A stretch of 64,000 nucleotides of DNA, from positions 62,001 through 126,000 of the forward strand of contig CACWHY010000001.1 of NCBI GenBank assembly GCA_902760805.1. The letters are read 5' to 3'. Origin of the DNA: Ruminococcus flavefaciens (GTDB lineage Bacteria > Bacillota > Clostridia > Oscillospirales > Ruminococcaceae). Shown here piece after piece: positions 1 through 8,694 of the stretch. The translations under genes and the position numbers were made by a program. Below the pieces are notes generated by a model, which was not told the origin of the DNA, ran no database searches, and worked only from the letters and a program-made list of their open reading frames with translations. Every line of letters starts with the position of its first letter. The first letter of the stretch is position 1.

Positions 1-1
1 A

Positions 2-1720
2 AAGTCCGAATTTGCGTATTATTTGGATGAGCCGAAGCAGAGCGAGACTGCGAAAAGATCTCTGGATGAGCTTCGGGAAAGATCCGGATCTCTTCTCCCG
101 CAGCAGATCCGGATACTGGATCCCTGCATGGGGAGCGGCCACATTCTCACTTATGCTTTCGATGTACTGATGCTGATCTACACCTCCAGCGGCTGGTCTG
201 AACGTGATGCTGCAAGGTCCATAGTTGAAAACAATCTCTTCGGGCTGGACGTTGACAAGAGGGCTTATCAGCTGGCGTACTTTGCTGTCATGATGAAAGC
301 GAGGCAGTACGACCGCCGAATTTTAGCGGAAAACGTCCGTCCAAGACTAGCTTGCTTCGCCGGCATGGGGGAGAGGGACACCTCCCCTTTAGTAGAGCCT
401 ATAGCCGGATTTGTCCAGCAGTTCCAAAACGGAGAGCTCCTTGGATCACTCATGGATGTGACCATACCTGAGGGCGTGGAAGACTCTGCTGAGAGCTTTG
501 ACGGAGCCTCGTCACTTACCCGCCAGGAGCTAAAGGATATGGTCAGCGCTGCACGGCTCCTTGATGAGAAGTACCATGTTGTTGTCACAAATCCACCCTA
601 TATGGGACACGGGGATATGAGCGCAATATTGTCCGAATTCGTGAAGAAAAGGTATCCTCTCTCCAAGACCGACCTGTTTGCTTGTTTTATCGAGAAATGC
701 GGCAGGATGACCAAAACCGGCGGCTTCTGCGCAATGATCACCCAGCAGGCTTGGATGTTTTTGTCCAGCTATCAGGGGCTCCGCCGCCAGCTCCTCGACC
801 GGACCACGGTGAACATGGCTCACCTTGGCCCACGAGCCTTTGACGAGATCGGCGGAGAGGTGGTCCAGCCCACTGCCTTCGTTGACAGGATCTGTCAGAT
901 CCCGGACTACCGGGCGGTCTATGTAAGGCTGACGGGAGCCTCCGGAGAGGCCGCCAAGGAGGAGCTTTTTATCAGCGAAAAGCAACGGTATATAGCTAAA
1001 AAAGAGGACTTCACCAAGATCCCCGGACAGCCTGTTGCCTACGATCTTCCACCGCAGGTGATCCAGGCTTTTGACAGCTCTCCGGCGCTTTCTCAGCTGG
1101 CGGAGACACGCCTTGGAATGACCACCGCCGACAATGCTCGCTTCACCAGGTTTTGGTTTGAGCCTGCCCTGGAGCGCTGCATTTTCTCCGCAAATAACGA
1201 GGAGGAGGTCTTTGCGGCCGGAAAAAAATGGGTGCCCTACAACAAGGGCGGCCGCTTCCGGAAGTGGTACGGCAACCTTGATGTTGTAGTGAACTGGGAG
1301 AACAAAGGCGCCGAAATACGGGGATTTTCGGGGCCTAATGGCAGGATCCGCTCCACCGTTCCAAACACGGGATACTACTTTAGGGAGTGTGCCACCTGGT
1401 CGAAGATCTCCGCAGGAACTATCGGGTTCCGCTATCGTCCGCCTGGATCGATCTTCGACGTGGCAGGAGCCTGCCTTTACTCCGATGAGCTGCTGTGGAT
1501 GCTGGCCTTTGCCAACTCCGCCGTGGCTATGCTGATCCTGCGCACTCTTTCGCCCACGCTGAATTACGAGGGCAGCCACATCTCGGCTCTGCCTGTGAAG
1601 CTGGATGAGCGCTTCCGGGCTCAGGTGGAGCAGCTGACGGAGGAGAATATCGCTCTCAGCCGTCGGGATTGGGACAGCTTCGAGACCTCCTGGGATTTTC
1701 AGCGCCACCCTCTTATTTGA
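2..1720 (+). CDS. pglX: PglX-family BREX adenine DNA methyltransferase, 5' end outside window, short C-terminus
   Basis: The reading frame is open to the left edge, so the start lies outside the window. The part seen (about 573 residues) carries an N6-adenine methyltransferase core: SAM motif I DPCMGSGH at bases 119-142 and catalytic motif NPPY at bases 590-601. The wording around them (YAFDVLM, YGLD-like FGLDVD, AVMMKARQYDRR) is typical of PglX, the methyltransferase that marks host DNA in BREX phage defence. The frame stops right after a FETSWDF-type segment, where family members, as I recall them, continue for several hundred residues. No pglZ or brxL follows; a terminator and sulfur genes do. 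It could be a truncated, split or switchable pglX copy. Family assignment is firm; activity is uncertain. Confidence 0.85.
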   Translation, partial: KSEFAYYLDEPKQSETAKRSLDELRERSGSLLPQQIRILDPCMGSGHILTYAFDVLMLIYTSSGWSERDAARSIVENNLFGLDVDKRAYQLAYFAVMMKARQYDRRILAENVRPRLACFAGMGERDTSPLVEPIAGFVQQFQNGELLGSLMDVTIPEGVEDSAESFDGASSLTRQELKDMVSAARLLDEKYHVVVTNPPYMGHGDMSAILSEFVKKRYPLSKTDLFACFIEKCGRMTKTGGFCAMITQQAWMFLSSYQGLRRQLLDRTTVNMAHLGPRAFDEIGGEVVQPTAFVDRICQIPDYRAVYVRLTGASGEAAKEELFISEKQRYIAKKEDFTKIPGQPVAYDLPPQVIQAFDSSPALSQLAETRLGMTTADNARFTRFWFEPALERCIFSANNEEEVFAAGKKWVPYNKGGRFRKWYGNLDVVVNWENKGAEIRGFSGPNGRIRSTVPNTGYYFRECATWSKISAGTIGFRYRPPGSIFDVAGACLYSDELLWMLAFANSAVAMLILRTLSPTLNYEGSHISALPVKLDERFRAQVEQLTEENIALSRRDWDSFETSWDFQRHPLI

Positions 1721-1733
1721 TATAGTGGAACTG

Positions 1734-1765
1734 ACCGCCTTCTTTTTTAGAGGGCGGTTTTTATT
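1734..1765 (+). terminator. Rho-independent terminator after pglX
   Basis: A 10-bp stem (ACCGCCTTCT pairing with AGAGGGCGGT, one G-U) closes a T5 loop and is followed by a T-rich run. Confidence 0.85.
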
Positions 1766-1922
1766 TCAGACCAAAATAATAGGAAGTAGATCTCTTGATA
1801 TATTGGGGAAAACACGGTTTGTCTGAGGCTAAACCTACTAAACCTATTTGATATATTTGTATTGATATTAGCTAAAGCTGTGAAAGAGTTTTATGTAAAT
1901 CTCCGAAAAACAAAAAAGCCTC

Positions 1923-1951
1923 TTGACAATTTCCTGAAATGGGAGTATGAT
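1923..1951 (+). promoter_or_regulatory. Promoter of sulfate transport operon
   Basis: TTGACA at 1923-1928, 17-base spacer, TATGAT at 1946-1951. Transcription would start near 1958, about 70 bases before the leader peptide. Confidence 0.8.
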
Positions 1952-1967
1952 ATAGCTACACCGCAAA

Positions 1968-1996
1968 CATAGTAAACAACTATGAATACTATGTAT
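1968..1996 (+). promoter_or_regulatory. Candidate Rrf2/CymR-like operator in sulfate operon leader
   Basis: CATAGT (1968-1973) is inverted as ACTATG (1979-1984), followed by ATACTATGTAT (1986-1996). The word ACTATGAA recurs inside the promoter of the metY operon (13014-13021), and ATACT/AGTAT occurs at the promoter of the Rrf2 gene. A site downstream of the start could block elongating polymerase. The regulator assignment is inference. Confidence 0.4.
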
Positions 1997-2025
1997 TGCA
2001 AAAATTCTCTTAGGGAGGTACTCCT

Positions 2026-2094
2026 ATGAAAAGCTATTTCGCAGCAGGCGGAGTGATACGTTGTTGTCTTGAGCTGACTGCTGATATATCGTAA
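2026..2094 (+). CDS. Leader peptide with tandem Cys codons (22 aa)
   Basis: A 23-codon ORF starts with ATG behind a strong AGGGAGG site (2012-2018) and ends 30 bases before the sulfate-binding lipoprotein. It encodes a 22-residue peptide with adjacent cysteines at residues 13-14 (TGT TGT, bases 2062-2067) in an RCCLEL context. The position between promoter and first transport gene, and the Cys-Cys pair, fit a cysteine-responsive leader that stalls ribosomes when cysteinyl-tRNA is scarce. CAGCAG (2042-2047) can pair with CTGCTG (2078-2083) around the Cys codons. No terminator hairpin lies between it and the next gene, so any control would act on translation or through Rho. Function is inference. 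Confidence 0.6.
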   Translation: MKSYFAAGGVIRCCLELTADIS

Positions 2095-2124
2095 ATCAAA
2101 TGAGAATTGAAAGAGGTTTTTATT

Positions 2125-3162
2125 ATGAAAAAGAACATTTTCCGTTTATCCGCACTTGCACTGGCCATCGTCACAGGAGCTTCTGCTCTGGTTTCCTGCG
2201 GAAGCAAGTCCGAGGCTGCTGAGAACAAGAATTTCTCCATTATCAACGTTTCCTACGACCCCACCCGTGAGCTTTACGCATCCTACAATGAGGCCTTCAA
2301 GAAGCACTGGGAGGCTGAACACGACTCCACAGTTGAGATCACTCAGTCCCACGGCGGCTCCGGAAAGCAGGCTCTTGAGGTGGCTAACGGCAACCCGGCT
2401 GACGTTGTGACTCTGGCTCTTGAGTACGATGTCAAGGCAGTTGAGGACGCCGGCCTTATCGAGCCCGGCTGGGTGGACGAATTCCCGCTGGACAGCTCCC
2501 CCTACACATCAACTATCGTTTTCCTTGTTAGAAAGGGCAACCCTAAGGACATTCACGATTGGGGAGATCTTGTGAAGGAGGACGTTGGCGTCATCACTCC
2601 TAATCCTAAGACCTCCGGCGGCGCACGCTGGAACTACCTTGCTGCTTGGGCTTGGGCTCAGGGCGAGTACAATAACGACGAGCAGAAGGTGATCGACTAC
2701 ATCACCGAGCTCTACAAGCACGTTCTGGTGCTGGATTCCGGCGCAAGAGGATCAACGACTTCCTTCGTTGAGAACGGCCAGGGCGACGTGCTCCTTGCTT
2801 GGGAGAACGAGGCATTCCTTTCACTGAAGGAGTATCCTGACGACTACGAGATCGTAACTCCCAGCATCAGTATCCTTGCTCAGCCCTCAGTTGCTGTTGT
2901 TGACAAGATCGTTGACAAAAACGGCACCCGTGAGGTGGCTACAGAGTATCTGAACTACCTCTACTCAGAGGAGGCTCAGCGCATCGCCGGCGAGAATTTC
3001 TACCGTCCTTCCAATGAGACAGTTCTGGCAGAATTCAGCGATGTATTCGACCTTAACATCAACCTTGTGACTATCAACGACTTCGGCGGCTGGGACGAGG
3101 CATTCGAGAAGCACTTCGCAGACGGAGGACTCTTCGACCAGATCTTCGAGGGCGAGGCTTGA
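2125..3162 (+). CDS. sbp: Sulfate ABC transporter substrate-binding lipoprotein
   Basis: A 345-residue protein of the Sbp/CysP sulfate- and thiosulfate-binding family. It has a lipoprotein signal peptide with lipobox LVSC near residue 26, so it should be anchored outside the membrane. Family wording includes NVSYDPTREL near the mature N-terminus, QSHGGSGKQA, NPADVVTLALEYD, NPKTSGGARWNYLAAWAW and a region ending in INDFGGW. I chose ATG 2125 because AAAGAGG (2110-2116) sits 8 bases upstream and the signal peptide starts there; an in-frame TTG at 2107 lacks this. First structural gene of sbp-cysT-cysW-cysA. Confidence 0.93.
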   Translation: MKKNIFRLSALALAIVTGASALVSCGSKSEAAENKNFSIINVSYDPTRELYASYNEAFKKHWEAEHDSTVEITQSHGGSGKQALEVANGNPADVVTLALEYDVKAVEDAGLIEPGWVDEFPLDSSPYTSTIVFLVRKGNPKDIHDWGDLVKEDVGVITPNPKTSGGARWNYLAAWAWAQGEYNNDEQKVIDYITELYKHVLVLDSGARGSTTSFVENGQGDVLLAWENEAFLSLKEYPDDYEIVTPSISILAQPSVAVVDKIVDKNGTREVATEYLNYLYSEEAQRIAGENFYRPSNETVLAEFSDVFDLNINLVTINDFGGWDEAFEKHFADGGLFDQIFEGEA

Positions 3163-3186
3163 TTTCCGGAAAACTGAGGGATAAAT

Positions 3187-4017
3187 ATGAAGAAAAAAGT
3201 GAGGATAATTCCAGGCTTTGGCCTCACCATGGGAGTTACGCTGGCAATACTCAGCATAGTTGTTCTGATCCCGCTGGCGTCCCTGGTGGTGTTCACCGCC
3301 AAGCTGAGCATTAGCGATATTTTGGAGGTCATCACCAGGAAGCGAGTTCTTGCCAGCTTCCGGGTGAGCCTTCTGACAGCCTTCATCGCCTCAGCGGTGA
3401 ACGCAGTTATGGGAGTTGTCCTTGCTTGGGTCCTTGTGAGGTACGACTTCCCGTTCAAACGCCTGCTGGACGGCCTTATCGAGCTGCCCTTCGCACTTCC
3501 CACGGCGGTGGCAGGAATTTCACTGACATCGCTCTACGCCGACACCGGCTTTATGGGAAAACTCTTTGCGAAGGCTGGGATCAGGATAGCGTACACTCGG
3601 CTGGGCATAATCATTGCGCTGATATTCATCGGCATACCATTTGTTGTGCGGACCGTTCAGCCGGTCCTCGAGAAGCTGGACCCCCTATATGAAGAGGCCG
3701 CCGGCATTCTCGGGGCAAGCCGTGGACAGATCTTCCGGAGGGTGATACTTCCGGAGCTCCGCCCAGCGATCTTTACGGGCTTCGGACTGGCATTCGGCAG
3801 ATGTCTCGGCGAGTACGGAAGCGTAGTTTTCATCGCCGGAAACAAGCCCTTTGAGACAGAGATAACTCCGCTTATGATAATGTCGGAGCTTCAGGAATAC
3901 GACTACTCCAGCGCCACGGCAATAGCACTTGTCATGCTGGCGGCGGCCTTCCTGATACTTTTCCTTGTAAACCTTATACAGATAAGAAATGCAAAAATAT
4001 TGAAGGGAGGTCACTGA
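3187..4017 (+). CDS. cysT: Sulfate ABC transporter permease CysT
   Basis: 276-residue inner-membrane permease with about six hydrophobic segments. The binding-protein-dependent transport signature is clear around residues 170-215 (EEAAGILGASRGQIFRRVILPELRPAI, then FGRCLGEYGSVVFI), the usual CysT wording. It starts 24 bases after sbp with a GAGGGA ribosome site, and its stop is separated by a single base from the start of cysW. It forms the heteromeric channel with CysW. Confidence 0.94.
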   Translation: MKKKVRIIPGFGLTMGVTLAILSIVVLIPLASLVVFTAKLSISDILEVITRKRVLASFRVSLLTAFIASAVNAVMGVVLAWVLVRYDFPFKRLLDGLIELPFALPTAVAGISLTSLYADTGFMGKLFAKAGIRIAYTRLGIIIALIFIGIPFVVRTVQPVLEKLDPLYEEAAGILGASRGQIFRRVILPELRPAIFTGFGLAFGRCLGEYGSVVFIAGNKPFETEITPLMIMSELQEYDYSSATAIALVMLAAAFLILFLVNLIQIRNAKILKGGH

Positions 4018-4018
4018 T

Positions 4019-4900
4019 ATGGCACAGAGCACCAGAGGACAGGTGGTTTCCCGTGAAGGCACTGGCCAGATCCACGAGAATACCCGTGGCTCAAAGGCGG
4101 TAAAGCTGCTGCTTATCGGGATAAGCGTGGTGTTTCTGGTGATCATGCTGGTGCTGCCGCTGATCACGGTCATCACTGAGTCCCTAAAAAAAGGTTTTGC
4201 GGAATATGCGGCCTCAGTCACCGACGAGGACACAAAAAGCGCCGTGCAGCTGACCCTTCAGGCCACAGTTTTTGCTGTTGTGATCAATACGGTATTTGGC
4301 CTTTGCGCAGCCTGGGCAGTGACCAGATTTCACTTCCGTGGGAAGAAGCTGCTGGTGACGCTCATCGACCTTCCGGTAACGGTATCGCCGATCATCGCCG
4401 GACTGATCTATGTGCTGACCTTCGGCCGACAGAGTGCGATCTTCCCCTTCTTGGAGGAGCACGGCTTAGAGGTGGTCTATGCAGTTCCCGGCATAATCCT
4501 GGCAACAGTTTTCGTTACATTCCCCTTCATTTCAAGGGAGCTGATACCCGTTTTGGAGACCATCGGCACTGACGAGGAGGAGGCTGCGGCCATGATGGGA
4601 GCCGGCGGCTTCACGATCTTCCGCAAGATAACCTTCCCCCATATCCGCTGGGCGCTGCTTTACGGAGTAGTTCTCTGCGCAGCCAGAGCAATGGGCGAAT
4701 TCGGCGCTGTTTCGGTGCTTTCCGGACATCTTCGAGGAAAAACTGTCACACTGCCCCTCCATGTGGAGATCCTCTTCGGCGACAACAAATTCATGCCGGC
4801 ATTTGCAGTCTCCAGCATTTTGGTAGTATTCGCAGTGATCATACTCATTGTCAGGAGCGTGGTGGAATACATTGGAAGGGTGAAGAAAAATGTACATTGA
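4019..4900 (+). CDS. cysW: Sulfate ABC transporter permease CysW
   Basis: 293-residue permease, partner of CysT. About 35 hydrophilic residues precede the first membrane segment (LLLIGISVVFLVIMLVLPL). The ABC-contact loop reads EEAAAMMGAGGFTIFRKITFP followed by ARAMGEFGAVSVLSG, the CysW form of the motif, and LPLHVEILF, also typical. A GGGAGG site 9 bases upstream supports the ATG. Its end overlaps cysA by 11 bases, suggesting coupled translation. Confidence 0.94.
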   Translation: MAQSTRGQVVSREGTGQIHENTRGSKAVKLLLIGISVVFLVIMLVLPLITVITESLKKGFAEYAASVTDEDTKSAVQLTLQATVFAVVINTVFGLCAAWAVTRFHFRGKKLLVTLIDLPVTVSPIIAGLIYVLTFGRQSAIFPFLEEHGLEVVYAVPGIILATVFVTFPFISRELIPVLETIGTDEEEAAAMMGAGGFTIFRKITFPHIRWALLYGVVLCAARAMGEFGAVSVLSGHLRGKTVTLPLHVEILFGDNKFMPAFAVSSILVVFAVIILIVRSVVEYIGRVKKNVH

Positions 4901-5948
4901 GCTGAAAAACGTAAACAAGAAATACGGCGATTTCAAGGCCTCTGACAACGTTAGCTTCAGTATAGAAAAGGGCAAGCTGATCGGACTTCTTGGACCAAGC
5001 GGCAGCGGAAAGACCACGATCCTCCGAATGATCGCCGGTCTGGAAAAGCCTGACAGCGGCCAGATCATCATCGACGGCAAGGTGGTCAACGATGTGCCTG
5101 CCAGCAAGCGTGGCATCGGTTTTGTCTTTCAGAGCTACGCACTTTTCCGCTATATGACGGTGTTTGAGAACGTTGCCTTCGGGCTTCGTGTCCAGAAGGC
5201 TGACAAGAAAACGATCGCTCCCAGAGTTCGTGAGCTTATCAAGCTGGTCGGACTGGAGGGCTTCGAGGATCGCTATCCAAGCCAGCTTTCCGGCGGCCAG
5301 CGCCAGAGAGTGGCCTTTGCCAGAGCGCTTGCTCCAAATCCCCAGGTGCTGCTTCTTGACGAGCCCTTCGCAGCTATAGACGCCAAGGTCCGCCAGGAAC
5401 TGCGCAGCTGGCTGAAGGAGATGATCGCCAAGTTGGGCGTGACAAGTATTTTCGTGACTCATGACCAGGACGAGGCGATCGAGGTCGCCGATGAGATAAT
5501 CGTCACAAACAGCGGCAGGATTGAGCAGGCCGGAACTCCCATAGACGTTTACCAAAACCCTAAAACCGCCTTCACTTCGGCATTTTTCGGCCAGACCGCC
5601 CAGCTTGAGAGCTACGAGGCATTCAAGTCCTTCCAGGAGGTAGGCGACTACGACAAGGCGATCGTACGTCCGGAATTCATCAAGATCACCAAGAAAAATG
5701 AGGTGCAGAAGTACAAGAGCTCAGCGGTGGAGGGCATTGTTGAGCGAGTGGAATTCCGGGGAAATTACATCGAATTCACCGTGAAATGCAATGGCAGCGT
5801 TTTCACCGCTCGCCGTGAGCTTGATCAGGAGCCTGTTAGCGTTGGAGAGGTGGTGGACGTGTTCATCTACCGGATCTTCGTCACCAAGGGCAATGAGGTG
5901 CGTTTGGTGGAAAACAGCGCTCTCCGTGAGGAGTCAGTTGTTATCTGA
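4890..5948 (+). CDS. cysA: Sulfate ABC transporter ATP-binding protein CysA
   Basis: 352-residue ATPase. Walker A GPSGSGKT at residues 35-42, Q-loop FQSYALF, signature LSGGQRQRVAFARAL near residue 133, Walker B LLLDEPFAAID and the THDQDEA H-loop are all intact. The last 115 residues form a TOBE-like regulatory extension (AIVRPEFIKI, then VERVEFRGNYIEF). It powers sulfate import with the two preceding permeases and is the last gene of the transport operon; a terminator follows at once. Confidence 0.95.
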   Translation: MYIELKNVNKKYGDFKASDNVSFSIEKGKLIGLLGPSGSGKTTILRMIAGLEKPDSGQIIIDGKVVNDVPASKRGIGFVFQSYALFRYMTVFENVAFGLRVQKADKKTIAPRVRELIKLVGLEGFEDRYPSQLSGGQRQRVAFARALAPNPQVLLLDEPFAAIDAKVRQELRSWLKEMIAKLGVTSIFVTHDQDEAIEVADEIIVTNSGRIEQAGTPIDVYQNPKTAFTSAFFGQTAQLESYEAFKSFQEVGDYDKAIVRPEFIKITKKNEVQKYKSSAVEGIVERVEFRGNYIEFTVKCNGSVFTARRELDQEPVSVGEVVDVFIYRIFVTKGNEVRLVENSALREESVVI

Positions 5949-5960
5949 GAATACAAAAAA

Positions 5961-5994
5961 GGCTGCGGAAGGCTATTCTGCGGCCATTTTTTTT
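5961..5994 (+). terminator. Terminator after cysA
   Basis: GGCTGCGGAA (5961-5970) pairs with TTCTGCGGCC (5976-5985), two G-U pairs, followed by ATTTTTTTT. Confidence 0.88.
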
Positions 5995-6030
5995 GCTTCA
6001 AAAAAGTGAGATCAAATTCTACAAAACATA

Positions 6031-6059
6031 TTGACTTGCTCGGAATTGTGTGATATAAT
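6031..6059 (+). promoter_or_regulatory. Promoter of hemA/siroheme operon
   Basis: TTGACT, 17-base spacer, TATAAT; hemA starts 28 bases downstream. Confidence 0.8.
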
Positions 6060-6087
6060 ATCAAAGTAAAAGAAGGACGGTGAGAGA

Positions 6088-7212
6088 ATGAATTGCCTTA
6101 GTATTGATCATAAGCGTGCTGACAGGGAGCTGCGCAGCCTTTTTGCATTCGGCCGGGAGCAGCGTGAGAGCCTTGCAGCTGAGCTTTCTCTTCGGGGAGC
6201 GGGCTCCTCGGTGATATTATGTACCTGCAACCGTACAGAGCTCTATTTTTCGGGGAATTTCCCATGTGTGAGCGACGCTGCTCTGGAGTGCCTGGCCGCA
6301 GCTGGTCAGGTCTCTCCCGAGGAGATCGCTGGGGTCGTGCTGAGCTATACCGGCACCAAGGCGGCGCTTCATCTTTTCCAGGTGGCCAGCGGGATAGCCT
6401 CCATGATAATCGGCGAGGACGAGATCCTTGGTCAGGTGAAAAACGCCTATCAGGAGGCAGCTTCGTCGGGCAGAACAGATGCTGAACTGAACACCATATT
6501 TCAGGCTGCAATCGCCTGTGCCAAGCGGATCAAGACCGAAACAGCCCTGTCGAAGAGCTCAGTCTCTGCGGCGACCTTGGCTGCAAACGAGGCGGCTGCT
6601 TTTGGCGAGAGCGTCCGAGTGCTGGTGATAGGCGCCTCCGGAAAGATCGGCAGCAGTGTGTTGAAAAACCTGCTCTCTCACAAGAACGTCACTGCCGCTG
6701 CTACCTTCCGCAGCCAATCCAGAAATGCAGTGCCGGAGGGGGCTGAAATGGTGGAGTACAGCCGCCGCTATGAGTACATATCTCAGGCTGACTGCGTGAT
6801 AAGTGCTACATCGAGCCCTCACTTCACAGTGACAGCTGCGGAGCTTCGCAAATGGCTGAATGACGGGAAAGATCGGCTTTTCATCGACCTTGCCGTACCT
6901 GCGGATATCGACAGCTCAGCCGCAAAGCTGCCGGGGGTGAAGGTCATGGGGATCGACCATTTCCGTGAGCTGGCCGGGCGGAACAATGAGCTGAAAATGA
7001 CCAGCGCTGCTCAGGCGGAGGAGATCATCGCCGGGGAGCTGGATGAGCTGCGAAAAAAGCTGATATTTCGGGAGTTTCTCCCTCGTTTGGAGCAGACAGC
7101 ACGGGCGGTGGGACAGCTATCTCCCACGGGGCTGATCTATCGGCTCCGTGACGAGCTGGATCCGGACAGCTTCAGGAGCGTGCTGAGAGTACTGGAAAGG
7201 GCAGGTGAGTAA
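6088..7212 (+). CDS. hemA: Glutamyl-tRNA reductase
   Basis: 374-residue enzyme converting glutamyl-tRNA to glutamate-1-semialdehyde with NADPH, the first committed step to tetrapyrroles. The catalytic cysteine lies in CTCNRTELYF (Cys47). The GEDEILGQVKNAY motif follows near residue 112, then a Rossmann domain (VLVIGASGKIGSSVLKNL) with a GxSGxxG variant of the usual GxGxxG. It is somewhat shorter than the roughly 420 residues of many homologues, the loss being at the C-terminal dimer helix. First gene of a tightly packed six-gene operon; the next gene starts one base after its stop. Confidence 0.93.
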   Translation: MNCLSIDHKRADRELRSLFAFGREQRESLAAELSLRGAGSSVILCTCNRTELYFSGNFPCVSDAALECLAAAGQVSPEEIAGVVLSYTGTKAALHLFQVASGIASMIIGEDEILGQVKNAYQEAASSGRTDAELNTIFQAAIACAKRIKTETALSKSSVSAATLAANEAAAFGESVRVLVIGASGKIGSSVLKNLLSHKNVTAAATFRSQSRNAVPEGAEMVEYSRRYEYISQADCVISATSSPHFTVTAAELRKWLNDGKDRLFIDLAVPADIDSSAAKLPGVKVMGIDHFRELAGRNNELKMTSAAQAEEIIAGELDELRKKLIFREFLPRLEQTARAVGQLSPTGLIYRLRDELDPDSFRSVLRVLERAGE

Positions 7213-7213
7213 A

Positions 7214-7825
7214 ATGGCGTATTTTCCTTTCTTTTCGGACGTTTCCGGCAAGCTCTGCCTGATCGTGGGCGGTGGAAAAGTTGCCCTTCGCAAAGCTGAA
7301 AAGCTGCTGCCATTCCAGCCGAAGATCAGGGTGGTCTCACCGGAATTTTGCAAGGGATTCGAGCAGCTGCCGGTGGAGCTGATACGCAGAGATTTTCGGG
7401 ACAGTGACCTGGAGGGCGCCTTCATGGTGATCTCAGCAACGGGGAACGAGACCGTCAGCAGGCAGATCTTCCGGCTTTGCAGCAATCGAAGGATCCCTGT
7501 GAACACGGTGGATGACAAGGAAAAGTGCAGCTTTATTTTTCCGGCGTTGGTGCAGGCTGGCTGCGTTACAGCCGGGATCTCAACAGGGGGAGCAAGCCCG
7601 GTTTTTGCCCGGTATCTTGCGGAAAAGTCCAGAGAGATCCTCAGCGGGAGACTTGCGGACATCGGTATGCTCCTGGCGGAGCAGCGTCCGAGGATCTTGG
7701 AGCGGTTTTCCACAGAAGCTGGCCGGAGATTGGCTATGGAGGCCCTTCTTGACAGGTGCCTCAGCGGAGAGGAGCTCCCAGATCTCAGGCAGATCGAGGC
7801 AATTTTAGAGGAGGTGGAGGAATGA
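7214..7825 (+). CDS. Precorrin-2 dehydrogenase / sirohydrochlorin ferrochelatase-like (Met8 type)
   Basis: 203-residue protein of the CysG N-terminal/Met8/YlnF family. It opens with FSDVSGKLCLIVGGGKVALRKAEKL, an NAD-binding GGGxVA motif, and has the family segments VNTVDDKEKCSFIFPA and GISTGGASPVFARYLAEK. It should oxidise precorrin-2 to sirohydrochlorin and may insert iron to give siroheme. No separate chelatase gene is nearby. I prefer ATG 7214 with AGGTG six bases upstream over the in-frame GTG at 7205 that overlaps hemA. Its stop overlaps hemC (ATGA). Confidence 0.88.
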   Translation: MAYFPFFSDVSGKLCLIVGGGKVALRKAEKLLPFQPKIRVVSPEFCKGFEQLPVELIRRDFRDSDLEGAFMVISATGNETVSRQIFRLCSNRRIPVNTVDDKEKCSFIFPALVQAGCVTAGISTGGASPVFARYLAEKSREILSGRLADIGMLLAEQRPRILERFSTEAGRRLAMEALLDRCLSGEELPDLRQIEAILEEVEE

Positions 7826-8694
7826 AGATCCGTATCGGAACAAGGGGCAGCAGGCTGGCTCTGATACAGGCTGAAATGGTGGAAAACGCCATAAGATCGG
7901 CATTTCCGGCTGCTGAGACCGAGCTGGTGAAGATCACAACAAAGGGCGACCGAGTGACTGACCGGCCCATCGACCAGATCGGCGGACGGGGAGTTTTCAT
8001 CGGCGAGATCGAGGCTGCGCTGGCTTCAGGTCAGATCGACGCTGCGGTCCACAGCGCCAAGGATATGGCCATTTCTCTGGCTCCGGGAACAGTCATCGGT
8101 GCCGTTCTGCCTAGGGCTTGTCCGCTGGATACGCTGGTCATTCGCCGTGAAATAGCGGAGAAGCTGTCTGCTGATCCGCTGGGGAAGTACCGTGTGGGCA
8201 CCAGCAGCAACCGCAGGAAAAATGCCGCTGCCAGGCTACTCCCGAACAGCGTTTTTGCCGATATTAGGGGGAATGTGGACACTCGCCTGCAAAAGCTCCA
8301 CAGCGGAGAGTACGACTGCATAATGCTGGCTCAGGCGGGATTGAGCCGACTTGGGATGGCTGAGGATCCACGTTTCGTCTTCCGCCGGCTGACCCCGGAG
8401 GAGTCCCTCCCAGCGCCCTGTCAGGGGATCATCGCAGTTCAGTCACGAACGGGAGAATTTGCCGAAATATTGGGAAAGATCACAGACCAGGCGGCTCTGA
8501 TCTGCTTTGAAACAGAGCGTGAGGTGCTAAGGCTGCTCAATGCCGGCTGCTCAACGCCCGTGGGAGCATTGGCGGAGCTTATAAACGGCGAGCTGCGGCT
8601 GTCGGTGACCCTGGATCAGCGAAGGCTGATTTCCGGCAGCGCTCCGGCGGATGAGAGGTTTGCCCTTGCGGAAAGGCTGGTGAGGCAGCTATGA
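7822..8694 (+). CDS. hemC: Hydroxymethylbilane synthase (porphobilinogen deaminase)
   Basis: 290-residue enzyme joining four porphobilinogens. Start ATG 7822 overlaps the previous stop and follows GGAGGTGGAGG. The protein begins with the canonical IRIGTRGSRLALIQA and has KGDRVTD, the substrate-binding SAKDMAISL, RRKNAAARLL-like arginines, and the cofactor-attachment cysteine Cys243 in AGCSTPVGA. Its stop overlaps the next start by four bases. Confidence 0.94.
   Translation: MKIRIGTRGSRLALIQAEMVENAIRSAFPAAETELVKITTKGDRVTDRPIDQIGGRGVFIGEIEAALASGQIDAAVHSAKDMAISLAPGTVIGAVLPRACPLDTLVIRREIAEKLSADPLGKYRVGTSSNRRKNAAARLLPNSVFADIRGNVDTRLQKLHSGEYDCIMLAQAGLSRLGMAEDPRFVFRRLTPEESLPAPCQGIIAVQSRTGEFAEILGKITDQAALICFETEREVLRLLNAGCSTPVGALAELINGELRLSVTLDQRRLISGSAPADERFALAERLVRQL

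Larger units (their letters stand above)
1766..2025. other. AT-rich intergenic region before the sulfate operon
   Basis: No gene is visible. The first 150 bases are AT-rich with repeated TTGATAT words. The last part holds the promoter, candidate operator and ribosome site of the leader peptide, listed separately. The composition change may mark the edge between the defence gene and the sulfur island (inference). Confidence 0.5.

Noticed and set aside
530-1708. Long open frame on the minus strand opposite pglX (392 codons)
   Set aside because: It mirrors a gene with clear methyltransferase motifs, shows no family motif and has no ribosome site; it is a codon-bias shadow.
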